From contig JAQBNU010000080.1 of the NCBI GenBank assembly GCA_028288365.1, positions 1-38,595 on the forward strand: DNA of 38,595 bases. The letters are read 5' to 3'. This document shows, piece by piece, positions 1 through 6,047 of the stretch (position 1 is the first letter of the stretch; every line of letters starts with the position of its first letter). Position numbers and translations under genes: made by a program. The notes below the pieces were generated by a model. That model searched no databases and was not told where the DNA came from. It was given only the letters and a program-made list of their open reading frames with translations. The stretch comes from Chitinophagaceae bacterium (GTDB lineage: Bacteria > Bacteroidota > Bacteroidia > Cytophagales > Cytophagaceae).

Positions 1-76
1 GATTAATTAACTAAATCTATAAATTTGATAACGACCCATTACTACGTATGAACTCAACTTCTTCGCCAGCAAAATA

Positions 77-128
77 GGTGGTCAGTTTGCTCCGGCACGG
101 TATGGTCAGTTTCACCGGCATATCCACT
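77..128. mobile_element. IS21-like terminal repeat remnant
   Basis: Two imperfect direct copies of a TGGTCAGTTT..CCGG unit lie side by side here (first around 79-97, second around 103-117). IS21-family elements carry tandem, transposase-binding repeats of this kind at their ends, and I recall similar units at the ends of Bacteroidota IS21 elements. No istA or istB coding sequence is visible in the window, so this would be only a solo end or scar. It sits directly before the start-less orphan gene. The assignment is from memory of the repeat pattern. Confidence 0.4.
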
Positions 129-186
129 TCAGGACGAGATACACACAAGCAATACACTTAAAGAATTAGATCAAATATTAGATTTA

Positions 187-759
187 TTGAAAGATGTTAA
201 ACAAGGAATTTCAGATCTAACAATTTCGACGTCTCATCTGGAAACATTTACAGGTGAAGAAACAGTTTATCACATTGACAAAATAGAAACTGAAAGAGCT
301 TTTGGTAAATACGTAACAGAATTATCAAAAATATTAAGATTATTGGAGTTTATATGTGATAAAACTGAATCTTATAAATTTGAAAGAAGAGACGAACAAG
401 TGATTTTTGAGAAAATAGATTTAATCTATGATGAACATTTCAGCAAAGAGGTTGAAAAAATAAAAGCTAATCCATATCCAGATAATTTAGACATCGAACT
501 TAGGTTAAGATTCATCGAAACTTATTCTAGAAGAGTATCAAAATATCACAAAGGCTTTATTGATCGAGAGCTGGTTAGTATTGACAAAGATGGAAAAGTA
601 GATAAAGCTGTCAAAGCTTATGATAGATTTAAACTAAAAATGCGTTTGAAAGCATACGGATTTTCAATTTTAAAACTTATTATAATTTTAACATTTTGTT
701 ATTTCTATCTATGGCTAATAATTGGTTTTTTAAAATTCTGCATATCAATCTTCAACTAG
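187..759 (+). CDS. Orphan protein with C-terminal membrane anchor, probably 5'-truncated
   Basis: I do not recognise this 190-residue protein. It is Lys/Glu-rich and mainly helical in character, with one hydrophobic segment near residues 158-187 that would anchor the C-terminus in the membrane. There is no ATG: the listed start is a TTG. The frame stays open upstream to about position 52, and the codons from roughly 133 onward (DEIHTSNTLKELDQ) look like the same protein. Before that the frame reads through the IS21-like repeat. The simplest reading is that an insertion or deletion removed the native 5' end, leaving a truncated gene or one rescued by a TTG start. Its base composition is clearly more AT-rich than the neighbouring genes, which suggests acquired DNA. 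Function unknown. Confidence 0.55.
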   Translation: MKDVKQGISDLTISTSHLETFTGEETVYHIDKIETERAFGKYVTELSKILRLLEFICDKTESYKFERRDEQVIFEKIDLIYDEHFSKEVEKIKANPYPDNLDIELRLRFIETYSRRVSKYHKGFIDRELVSIDKDGKVDKAVKAYDRFKLKMRLKAYGFSILKLIIILTFCYFYLWLIIGFLKFCISIFN

Positions 760-835
760 CGTTTAATTACAATCATTTCTAGCATACTGTGATTCATCAA
801 GTGTCTCGCTCGAGGATTCCATAGCTAACGCTTCT

Positions 836-1558
836 TTAACATCGCTTATCCACCACCTCCCCCTCAAACGCAATCAAATTAAACATCTCCCGCATGCGGC
901 TTCGGACGCGGTTGCCGTAGTACATTTCTATTTCTTGTGCGGTGAGGTTGGTGCTGAGGTGCGTGGTGATTTTTTGCGACACGAATAGATCGTAACGACT
1001 CAGGAGTATTTCCCCCATGACGTTGCATTCGTTGCCGTAGTACTTGAGGTTGCTTTCGGTGCCCAGGTCGTCGAAGTAATAAGTCAAGGGTGTACTGCGC
1101 TTTGCCGTGTGTGCCGAATACTTTGGAATGACTTCGTATCCTTCTTTGATGAATTCAAAACTAATGTCCCGGCAAGAACGGATGGCGTAACGGTTGCAGC
1201 GCGGTTGAAACTCGTTGAGCAAACGCATGAGCGACGTCTTGCCGCAACCGATGGGACCGGAAAGTAAGAGTCCCTTATTGAGGTGGATGTTGTATTTCTT
1301 TGCGCGCTCTTCGTCGCGGATGATGTAGACAAGTAGTTTGTAAATGACTTCGTAATCGCTCGCGTGGATGCGGAAGTGATCGCCGAAGAGTTCCTTTCCT
1401 TTGCTGTTGAAAAAAGCGATGCACTCTTCGAAATCGTAATGGATGTGTACGGTGGCTTCTTTTTTTTCTTTACAGCGGCTCGGAATAGTTTTTGTCGTTG
1501 CTGCTGTGTAACCTTCCTGCGGAAGGAGTTGTTGTATGGTTTTTTGTATCGTTTCCAT
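836..1558 (-). CDS. DnaC/IstB-like P-loop ATPase of an accessory cassette
   Basis: A 240-residue AAA+-type ATPase. The Walker A motif GPIGCGKT is at residues 101-108, a Walker B-like YFDDLG at about 161-166, and an arginine-rich C-terminal segment (GNRVRSRMREMFNLI) resembles the sensor/arginine-finger end of the family. Relatives in Bacteroidota are annotated simply as ATP-binding proteins and resemble DnaC helicase loaders or IstB; they usually follow a small HTH protein and a winged-helix protein, as here. Its start lies 89 bp inside the upstream gene. No later Met precedes Walker A, and the pre-Walker region (HIHYDFEECIAFF) looks family-typical, so the overlap seems real. It is the last gene of a three-gene minus-strand operon and probably acts with its partners on replication or mobilisation of the element; that role is inferred. 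Confidence 0.8.
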   Translation of the reverse strand: METIQKTIQQLLPQEGYTAATTKTIPSRCKEKKEATVHIHYDFEECIAFFNSKGKELFGDHFRIHASDYEVIYKLLVYIIRDEERAKKYNIHLNKGLLLSGPIGCGKTSLMRLLNEFQPRCNRYAIRSCRDISFEFIKEGYEVIPKYSAHTAKRSTPLTYYFDDLGTESNLKYYGNECNVMGEILLSRYDLFVSQKITTHLSTNLTAQEIEMYYGNRVRSRMREMFNLIAFEGEVVDKRC

Positions 1559-2144
1559 GTGAGATAAATTGTGTGTTTAACATCCATTTTCTGGCCGCGG
1601 CCCGCCAATTTTTGATGTAAGTTTTTCCGCAATTCCACTCTTTTATTTCGTAGTGGTGAAAGAACTTTTCGGCCTCTTTGGGAGGAAATTTTTCTTCTTT
1701 GAAAAAAATCTTCACTTCTTCGAGCGAGGGTGCAGAGCTGTTTACTCCCTGTTTGTGTTTGTTATCGTTTGTATAAGGTAGCGTTACAGGGACTGTTACA
1801 GCAGCTGTAACACTAGTGGTACAATCACTTTTACAGACACTGTGATCAAAATTGTAAAACTCTACCCTCGTGCCTCGCGCGGGATTGTGCGAAGTTTTGT
1901 AGTGGATGTATTCCCAATCATTTAATTCGCGCATGCAACGGATATAGGTGCTGTTGGAACGGATCTTCGCCGCCTGCATGATTTCTTCCCGCACGATGTG
2001 CAAGGGGTTCATAAAATGCAGGCGGTTCCAGACCTGGAACAAGGCGGTGTACAAAGCAATGTGTGCAGGCGAGAGTCGCTCGTCCTCGTAGAAGCGCTCC
2101 ATGACGCCGTTGAAGTGTTTGATGTAATTGACCGAGGCTTTCAT
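1470..2144 (-). CDS. Winged-helix, DnaD-like replication/regulatory protein
   Basis: A 224-residue protein with two parts. Residues about 20-105 (LSPAHIALYTALFQVWNRL, then a REEIMQAAKIRSNSTYIRCM helix-turn-helix) look like an N-terminal winged helix. Residues about 143-195 (LEEVKIFFKEEKFPPKEAEKFF .. IKNWRAAARKWM) resemble the DnaD C-terminal fold with its YxxxNW-like helix. A Thr/Val-rich linker separates them. Such DnaD-like proteins often pair with DnaC/IstB-like ATPases, and the next gene is one. Its ATG overlaps the stop of the HTH gene by 4 bp, implying translational coupling. The C-terminal 30 residues are encoded over the start of the ATPase gene. Replication initiation is the likely role, but a plain transcription factor cannot be excluded. 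Confidence 0.65.
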   Translation of the reverse strand: MKASVNYIKHFNGVMERFYEDERLSPAHIALYTALFQVWNRLHFMNPLHIVREEIMQAAKIRSNSTYIRCMRELNDWEYIHYKTSHNPARGTRVEFYNFDHSVCKSDCTTSVTAAVTVPVTLPYTNDNKHKQGVNSSAPSLEEVKIFFKEEKFPPKEAEKFFHHYEIKEWNCGKTYIKNWRAAARKWMLNTQFISHGNDTKNHTTTPSAGRLHSSNDKNYSEPL

Positions 2145-2419
2145 CCCTTGCGTTTTTTATTCTTCTCCAGCATGTGTTGTATGTCTTCGTAGCAGTAAAA
2201 GAGGATGCCCCCTACTTTAGCAAAAGGCAAAGCTCCGCTAACCCGCAGGTGTTGCAGTGTACCGGGCGAGATGCCCAGCAGCTCCCGCACTTCATGAGAC
2301 TTTAACCAATCTCTTTGTTTGGAGAGGTGAATGATTTCTGAAAGTTCTTCCAGCAATTCGTCCAGCAGTTCCGTTTTGAATTTGTCGAGTTCTTCTCTGG
2401 TGATGATTTCTATGGCCAT
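2141..2419 (-). CDS. Excisionase-family helix-turn-helix protein
   Basis: A 92-residue MerR/excisionase-like HTH protein. The motif WLKSHEVRELLGISPGTLQHLR followed by FAKVGGILFYCYEDIQHML is the classic HTH_17 pattern: recognition helix, then a wing ending in a Tyr/Asp segment. An upstream in-frame ATG at 2449 exists, but I prefer 2419 because MAIEIITREELDKFK matches the usual N-terminus of this family, which carries a short coiled coil before the HTH. It is the first gene of the cassette with the winged-helix and ATPase genes. Proteins of this type control excision or gene expression in Bacteroidota mobile elements. It most likely binds DNA near its own promoter or the adjacent repeats; that target is inferred. 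Confidence 0.75.
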   Translation of the reverse strand: MAIEIITREELDKFKTELLDELLEELSEIIHLSKQRDWLKSHEVRELLGISPGTLQHLRVSGALPFAKVGGILFYCYEDIQHMLEKNKKRKG

Positions 2420-2527
2420 GAGTTTTTCTAAAAATTTGATGAGGAGCAAAGAGAGGGATTGGTGTGTTAAAAAAATAGTGGTGAATGGTGGGTGGGTTTG
2501 TTGTTACCACCCTTCTTGCCCCTAAAT

Positions 2528-2543
2528 CCCGCTAATTAGCGGG
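2528..2543. repeat. 16-bp perfect palindrome
   Basis: CCCGCTAATTAGCGGG is a perfect palindrome between the HTH gene and the repeat-rich stretch around 2550-2880. It could be a hairpin or a dimeric protein site for the neighbouring HTH protein. Nothing in the sequence decides between these. Confidence 0.4.
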
Positions 2544-2550
2544 ACTGACA

Positions 2551-2573
2551 GTATGGAGTATGGAGCGCGAGTA
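2551..2573. repeat. Dispersed repeat R2, copy 1
   Basis: The unit TATGGAGTATGGAGCGCGAG recurs nearly identically at 16564-16583 and, in rearranged form, at 15693-15720. All copies are intergenic. At 16510-16593 two copies face each other as a long palindrome, which suggests a REP-like or terminator-like dispersed element rather than coding sequence. Confidence 0.55.
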
Positions 2574-2619
2574 GAGAGGAATGAACACTCAATACTAACA
2601 CTCCAAACTCTAGCGTAAA

Positions 2620-2813
2620 GCATGGTGCGGTGGGCGTCCACGAAAAGAGCGAATTGCAGTAGACATCGTTAGGAATTAACTACGTGTAATTTGCCAATAC
2701 TCTAATGTCTACTGCAATTGGTTTTCGTGGCGCCCTTTTTTCCCGAAGCCTCGGGATTTCTTTTATTTTGGGCAGCGCCAAAGAAAAGAAAGAGGCCAGT
2801 GCGAAGAAGAAAG
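2620..2813 (+). repeat. Dispersed repeat R1, copy 1 (left flank of rteC)
   Basis: A ~190-bp repeat running from GCATGGTGCGG (2620) to a purine-rich tail near 2813. It contains an imperfect palindrome: left arm 2638-2666, right arm 2705-2730, a 13-bp perfect inner core (TTGCAGTAGACAT) and a 38-nt loop. A second small hairpin, CCCGAAGCCTCGGG, follows at 2742-2755 with T-rich sequence after it. A highly similar copy in inverted orientation lies at 3969-4161, on the other side of the rteC-like gene, and a diverged third copy is at 22207-22377. Confidence 0.8.
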
Positions 2814-2822
2814 TATTTCTTT

Positions 2823-2880
2823 AACAAACTGCCTTGCCCCTAAATCCCCTAAAGGGGACTTAGGGGCCAGACAGTTTGTT
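2823..2880 (-). terminator. Nested palindrome downstream of the rteC-like gene
   Basis: Arms AACAAACTG (2823-2831) and CAGTTTGTT (2872-2880) enclose a second stem, CCCCTAAATCCCCT paired with AGGGGACTTAGGGG, around a two-base turn. The whole is one long hairpin 22 bp past the stop of the minus-strand rteC-like gene. It can act as a transcription terminator although no long U-run follows. The inner CCCCTAAATCCCC motif is also partly present at 2520-2530. Confidence 0.55.
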
Positions 2881-2901
2881 ATTAAAAACGCATACTCACC
2901 A

Positions 2902-3915
2902 TCACCCAGCATCAACAAGTCTCTTGCTAAGTTTTTGCAATATCGTTTTCAACGATTCGTTTGCTTTGTCTTCAATGTTGTAATACTTGTTTTGCAAACT
3001 GCCGAGGGAGATTTCTTCTGTGCGTTTGGATTTGAAGGATCGGCTGATGACGTGCAGGATGTCTCCTTGCACTTTGTTGGTGAGGATGCCTTCGTTGTAG
3101 AGGAGTTTCAGCAGTGCGGCTGTTTGCGCCACGGAGAGGGAGGTTTCTATTTTCTTTTCCGTGAACAAAGGCAATTGATTGGGAATAGCATTCTTCACAC
3201 TCTTCTTGTGTTGTTTGATTGTTTTCTTCAGCCATTGCATCAGCATACTTTTAAGAGACGGAAAATCTTTGCCAAACGCTGCCGTGCCTACCATAGGAAT
3301 TTTATGGATATGGTATAGATGCTTGGTGAGCAGGCTGATTTTTTTCAGGTCGTCGGTTTCACTTTCTAGTTCACCCGTCATTTTCCCAATGACGTACTCG
3401 TAATACAACAGGTGGTTGTAATTGTGTAGCAACAGGAAATCAGCGATGCCTTGTTCGTCATACCCTGCGGCTTTCCAGCGTTGGTGGAGTTTGGCGATGT
3501 ACCTCGCCGTGTACACACTATACCCTTCCGGACTGTCCATAAAAAACAAAGGCGATAGCGCAAGCAGCAATTCAGGATCGAGGGTGAAGAAGAATTTATT
3601 GCGGATTTCCCACAACGCAAATTTATCCTGCTCCTTGCGGATGCCCCTCAAGGACATGGGCAAGGCATCGTCGAGGTAGGAATAGAAATAGGTTTCCAAA
3701 TAAAACAACACTTCGTCGCAGGCTTCCTGCAAGGCTTCCACTTGTTTGTATTCGTTGAGCGCAATCTGCTGATGGCGGATGTGCAACGTCACTTCTTCTT
3801 TGGAACGCAAACCGTAGGACGTTTGACGGATGTCCTGTATGGTAGCTTCTGCAAGGCTCGGGCTTTGCTGTTGTTGCTGAAGGTATTCGTCAAATAGCTG
3901 GAGGTTGAATTTCAC
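2902..3915 (-). CDS. RteC-like regulator of a mobile element
   Basis: A 337-residue cytoplasmic protein resembling RteC, the regulator of excision and transfer genes in Bacteroides CTnDOT-type conjugative transposons. The recognisable part is the C-terminal ~80 residues: SLSVAQTAALLKLLYNEGIL, then an ISRSFKSKRTEEIS segment, then LQNKYYNIEDKANESLKTIL, which matches the winged-helix-like DNA-binding end of the family. The N-terminal two thirds are long helices with a Gln run near residues 14-18. It is oriented like the HTH/ATPase cassette but is separated from it by repeats and has its own hairpin terminator. It is the only gene between two inverted R1 copies. Its targets could be the cassette promoter or the R1 repeats themselves; neither can be shown here. 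Confidence 0.7.
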   Translation of the reverse strand: MKFNLQLFDEYLQQQQQSPSLAEATIQDIRQTSYGLRSKEEVTLHIRHQQIALNEYKQVEALQEACDEVLFYLETYFYSYLDDALPMSLRGIRKEQDKFALWEIRNKFFFTLDPELLLALSPLFFMDSPEGYSVYTARYIAKLHQRWKAAGYDEQGIADFLLLHNYNHLLYYEYVIGKMTGELESETDDLKKISLLTKHLYHIHKIPMVGTAAFGKDFPSLKSMLMQWLKKTIKQHKKSVKNAIPNQLPLFTEKKIETSLSVAQTAALLKLLYNEGILTNKVQGDILHVISRSFKSKRTEEISLGSLQNKYYNIEDKANESLKTILQKLSKRLVDAG

Positions 3916-3968
3916 GGGAATGAAAAATTAAAAAATAATATTCTTGTATAGCTTTTTTCTAGATGATT

Positions 3969-4161
3969 GTCTTCTTCTTCGTACCACCCTCTTTCTTTTC
4001 TTTTGCTCGCCCAAAATAAAAGAAATCCCGAGGCTTCGGGAAAAAAGGCGCCACGAAAAAAAATTACAATAGACATTAGAGTATTGGCAAATGATACGTA
4101 GTTAATTCCTAACGATGTCTATTGCAATTCACTCTTTTCGTGGACATCAGCCGCACCATGC
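3969..4161 (-). repeat. Dispersed repeat R1, copy 2 (right flank of rteC)
   Basis: Read on the minus strand this copy follows copy 1 almost base for base, including the loop TTAGGAATTAACTACG and the CCCGAAGCCTCGGG hairpin. The inner stem differs from copy 1 at one pair, changed on both arms (TTGCAATAGACAT facing ATGTCTATTGTAA). Copies 1 and 2 therefore form terminal inverted repeats of a 1.54-kb unit (2620-4161) holding one gene. A short degraded piece of the same repeat core seems to persist at 4186-4227. Confidence 0.8.
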
Positions 4162-4352
4162 CTTATCGTTAAAGTCTATAGAAAAAAATAGACATAGAGT
4201 ATTTCTAAAAAATAGATTGCAATTAAACCAGTTTGTTTGAAAAAAAACAAACCGAATATTCTTGTCTAAACAGGTTTGCTTGTAAGTATTTTTTTATTTC
4301 CCATGCAGGAGTTAACTTGATGTTATCACTTACCTCTTTAACACAATATACT

Positions 4353-4766
4353 ATGTGGTGGATATATGCTTTGCTTTCTGCAGTCTTTGCTGCGTTGACA
4401 GCGGTCTTTGCTAAAATAGGCATCAAACAAGTGAACAGTGATCTGGCCACGGCTATACGAACGGTGGTGATTTTATTGGTGGCCTGGGCCATTGTATTGG
4501 CGCGTAAAGAATTATCTGGGATGACTTCGCTCACGAAATGGAACCTCACCTTTCTGATCTTGTCGGGATTGACAACGGGTTTGTCCTGGATCTTTTATTT
4601 CAAAGCGTTGCAAATCGGTAAGGTCTCGCAGGTAGCACCGGTCGATAAGTTGAGCGTGGCCCTGACCATTTTATTGTCTGTTCTTTTTTTAGGAGAAGTA
4701 CTGACCTGGAAAACCGCCGTGGGTGCGGTGTTGATCGTAGCGGGTACAGTGGTCATCATTTTATGA
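4353..4766 (+). CDS. Single-domain EamA (DMT) family transporter
   Basis: A 137-residue inner-membrane protein consisting of one EamA domain with about five hydrophobic segments. It begins WWIYALLSAVFAALTAVFAKIGI and ends with the family-typical segment around VDKLSVALTILLSVLFLGE. Most DMT exporters have two such domains; this short form is a recognised half-size class of about 140 residues that presumably dimerises. I chose 4353 because it puts the first residue just before the first membrane helix. An in-frame ATG at 4320 has an AGGAG eight bases upstream and would add 11 residues, so it remains possible. The substrate is unknown. The gene converges with tauE across a repeat-rich spacer. 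Confidence 0.85.
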   Translation: MWWIYALLSAVFAALTAVFAKIGIKQVNSDLATAIRTVVILLVAWAIVLARKELSGMTSLTKWNLTFLILSGLTTGLSWIFYFKALQIGKVSQVAPVDKLSVALTILLSVLFLGEVLTWKTAVGAVLIVAGTVVIIL

Positions 4767-4854
4767 GAGATCAGAAATCTGAGATCAGAGAAGAGAAGCT
4801 ACAGATGGAAAACTGATTTCTGATTTCTGATTTCTGATTTCTGATTTCTGATTT
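4767..4854. repeat. Convergent spacer with CTGATTT heptamer array
   Basis: Six exact tandem copies of CTGATTT run from 4813 to 4854, abutting the stop codon of the minus-strand tauE-like gene. The left half (AGATCAGAAATC..) is partly complementary to them, so the spacer can fold as a hairpin and may terminate transcription from both sides. A related AGATCAGAAATGAG palindrome occurs at 20226-20282, also just after a gene. Confidence 0.6.
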
Positions 4855-5886
4855 TTAAATATCGTATTTACTGAGTTTACCTCCTTTGTAAATGTATACT
4901 TCATAATAGTGTTTGTTGACACCGTATACTTCTTCCAGGATGTAATGATCTGATCCGGCTGTCATCTTCAAGACGGCTTGTTGCTTGTCGTTGGGTAAGT
5001 CAGCCAGTTTGATGCCGTATTCTATTTCCAGGCTTCCATCGTCGTATTCCAGATCGATTTCAAACGTACTTTTTTTCCATTGCATTTTTGTATCTATGCC
5101 ATCTTCCACGGGTTGGTAAGAAAGGCTGAGTTGATTTTGATGGACAAGATTAGCCGACGCATTCCAGGACATGGCCAGACCGGATAACACCATGGCGGAG
5201 TATCCGATTTTCTGAAACAGGTTTTCACTGAGGTATGGTAATATTTTTTTGATGCTGATAGAAGATAAAATGGCGGCCAGGGCCACTAGTCCACCGAACT
5301 GCATCACTTTCATGGTCAGCAAACCGAAGGAAGCATAAAGGAAGAGTTTGATCAGGTGCAACAACAATTCATTGGCCGCACGTGTGGCTACAATTTCTTC
5401 TTTGCTCAATCCGTAACGCAAATAAAAACGGTTGAACAAAAGTCCCACCGCTCCGGTGAGCCCGGAAACAAAGCCCGCAGTGAGTCCGATGAGAGACAAA
5501 GCAAACTTCGGCATGTGTGAGGAAGCAGAAACTGTTTTCTGTTTTTGAAAAATCAACGTCAGGTTAGACAATAAGAACAAACCCAATAACAGTTCCAGGT
5601 AAAGAGGATTAATATAGGTCAGCATCCAGGCCCCAAGCCACACAGCAGGAATGGCGGGCGGTACAAACCAGATGACAATTTCCCAACGGATGTTACGGAA
5701 GAACGTCACGATTCTGGAAATGGAACTGGAAGCGGTACCGATGGACAAAGCCGCCGGTACTTGCGCACCGGGTAATATCCAACCTAACAAAGGAATCAGG
5801 ATGAAACTTGCTCCTCCCCCACATACCGCACTTAGCGCAAAGGCTAAGAGTGCACCCACAAATAAAATCACTCCGGATACAATCAT
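4855..5886 (-). CDS. TauE/SafE family permease with soluble PepSY-like C-terminal extension
   Basis: A 343-residue protein. Residues 1 to about 250 are a TauE/SafE-type permease of about eight membrane helices, with the N-terminal CGGGASFILIPLL motif and an internally repeated GLTAGFVSGLTGAVG motif. The family exports small anions such as sulfite or sulfoacetate; the substrate here is not evident. Residues about 255-343 are an acidic soluble tail (FEIDLEYDDGSLEIEYG .. YYEVYIYKGGKLSKYD) with the Tyr-x-Val plus Gly turn pattern of PepSY-like (DUF2874) proteins. Usual family members stop near 250 residues, so this is a fusion. A predicted operator of the local response regulator lies 54-71 bp upstream, which would place the gene in the 4.8-14 kb regulon. 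Confidence 0.8.
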   Translation of the reverse strand: MIVSGVILFVGALLAFALSAVCGGGASFILIPLLGWILPGAQVPAALSIGTASSSISRIVTFFRNIRWEIVIWFVPPAIPAVWLGAWMLTYINPLYLELLLGLFLLSNLTLIFQKQKTVSASSHMPKFALSLIGLTAGFVSGLTGAVGLLFNRFYLRYGLSKEEIVATRAANELLLHLIKLFLYASFGLLTMKVMQFGGLVALAAILSSISIKKILPYLSENLFQKIGYSAMVLSGLAMSWNASANLVHQNQLSLSYQPVEDGIDTKMQWKKSTFEIDLEYDDGSLEIEYGIKLADLPNDKQQAVLKMTAGSDHYILEEVYGVNKHYYEVYIYKGGKLSKYDI

Positions 5887-5939
5887 TTCTTTTTTATGCT
5901 TTAACGAAGATAGTTTTTGTTTCTATATAACATGTGAAT

Positions 5940-5957
5940 CTGTAATATTTTTGGAAT
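5940..5957 (-). promoter_or_regulatory. Predicted response-regulator box A (tauE upstream)
   Basis: Plus strand CTGTAAT-ATTT-TTGGAAT: two 7-bp half-sites at an 11-bp period, 54-71 bp upstream of the tauE-like start. The same architecture occurs at three other starts in this block (10365, 12048, 14061), all on the same strand relative to the genes. Direct repeats at about one helical turn are typical of OmpR-family regulator sites. This is the most diverged of the four. Confidence 0.5.
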
Positions 5958-5998
5958 GTGTCCATCTACATCATCATGGTGTATTTCTATACAAAAAA

Positions 5999-6028
5999 AA
6001 AGGACCTTACTTTCCAGCAAGGTCCTTT
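5999..6028 (-). terminator. Rho-independent terminator of the lipoprotein gene
   Basis: AAAGGACCTT and AAGGTCCTTT form a perfect 10-bp stem around a 10-nt loop. Read on the minus strand it is followed by a run of eight more T residues. It begins 20 bp after the stop of the minus-strand lipoprotein gene and also shields the divergent-looking tauE upstream region. Confidence 0.9.
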
Positions 6029-6047
6029 CAAAAGATTGTTTGAAGTA

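Noticed and set aside
2638-2730. R1 core as an integron attC site.
   Set aside because: It is an imperfect palindrome of attC-like size, but the required core sites (GTTRRRY and RYYYAAC) are not at the ends and the pairing continues outside them. No integrase is present.
4813-4854. The CTGATTT array as a CRISPR or phase-variable tract.
   Set aside because: Units are 7 bp without spacers and lie outside coding sequence between two convergent stops, so changes in number would not shift a reading frame.
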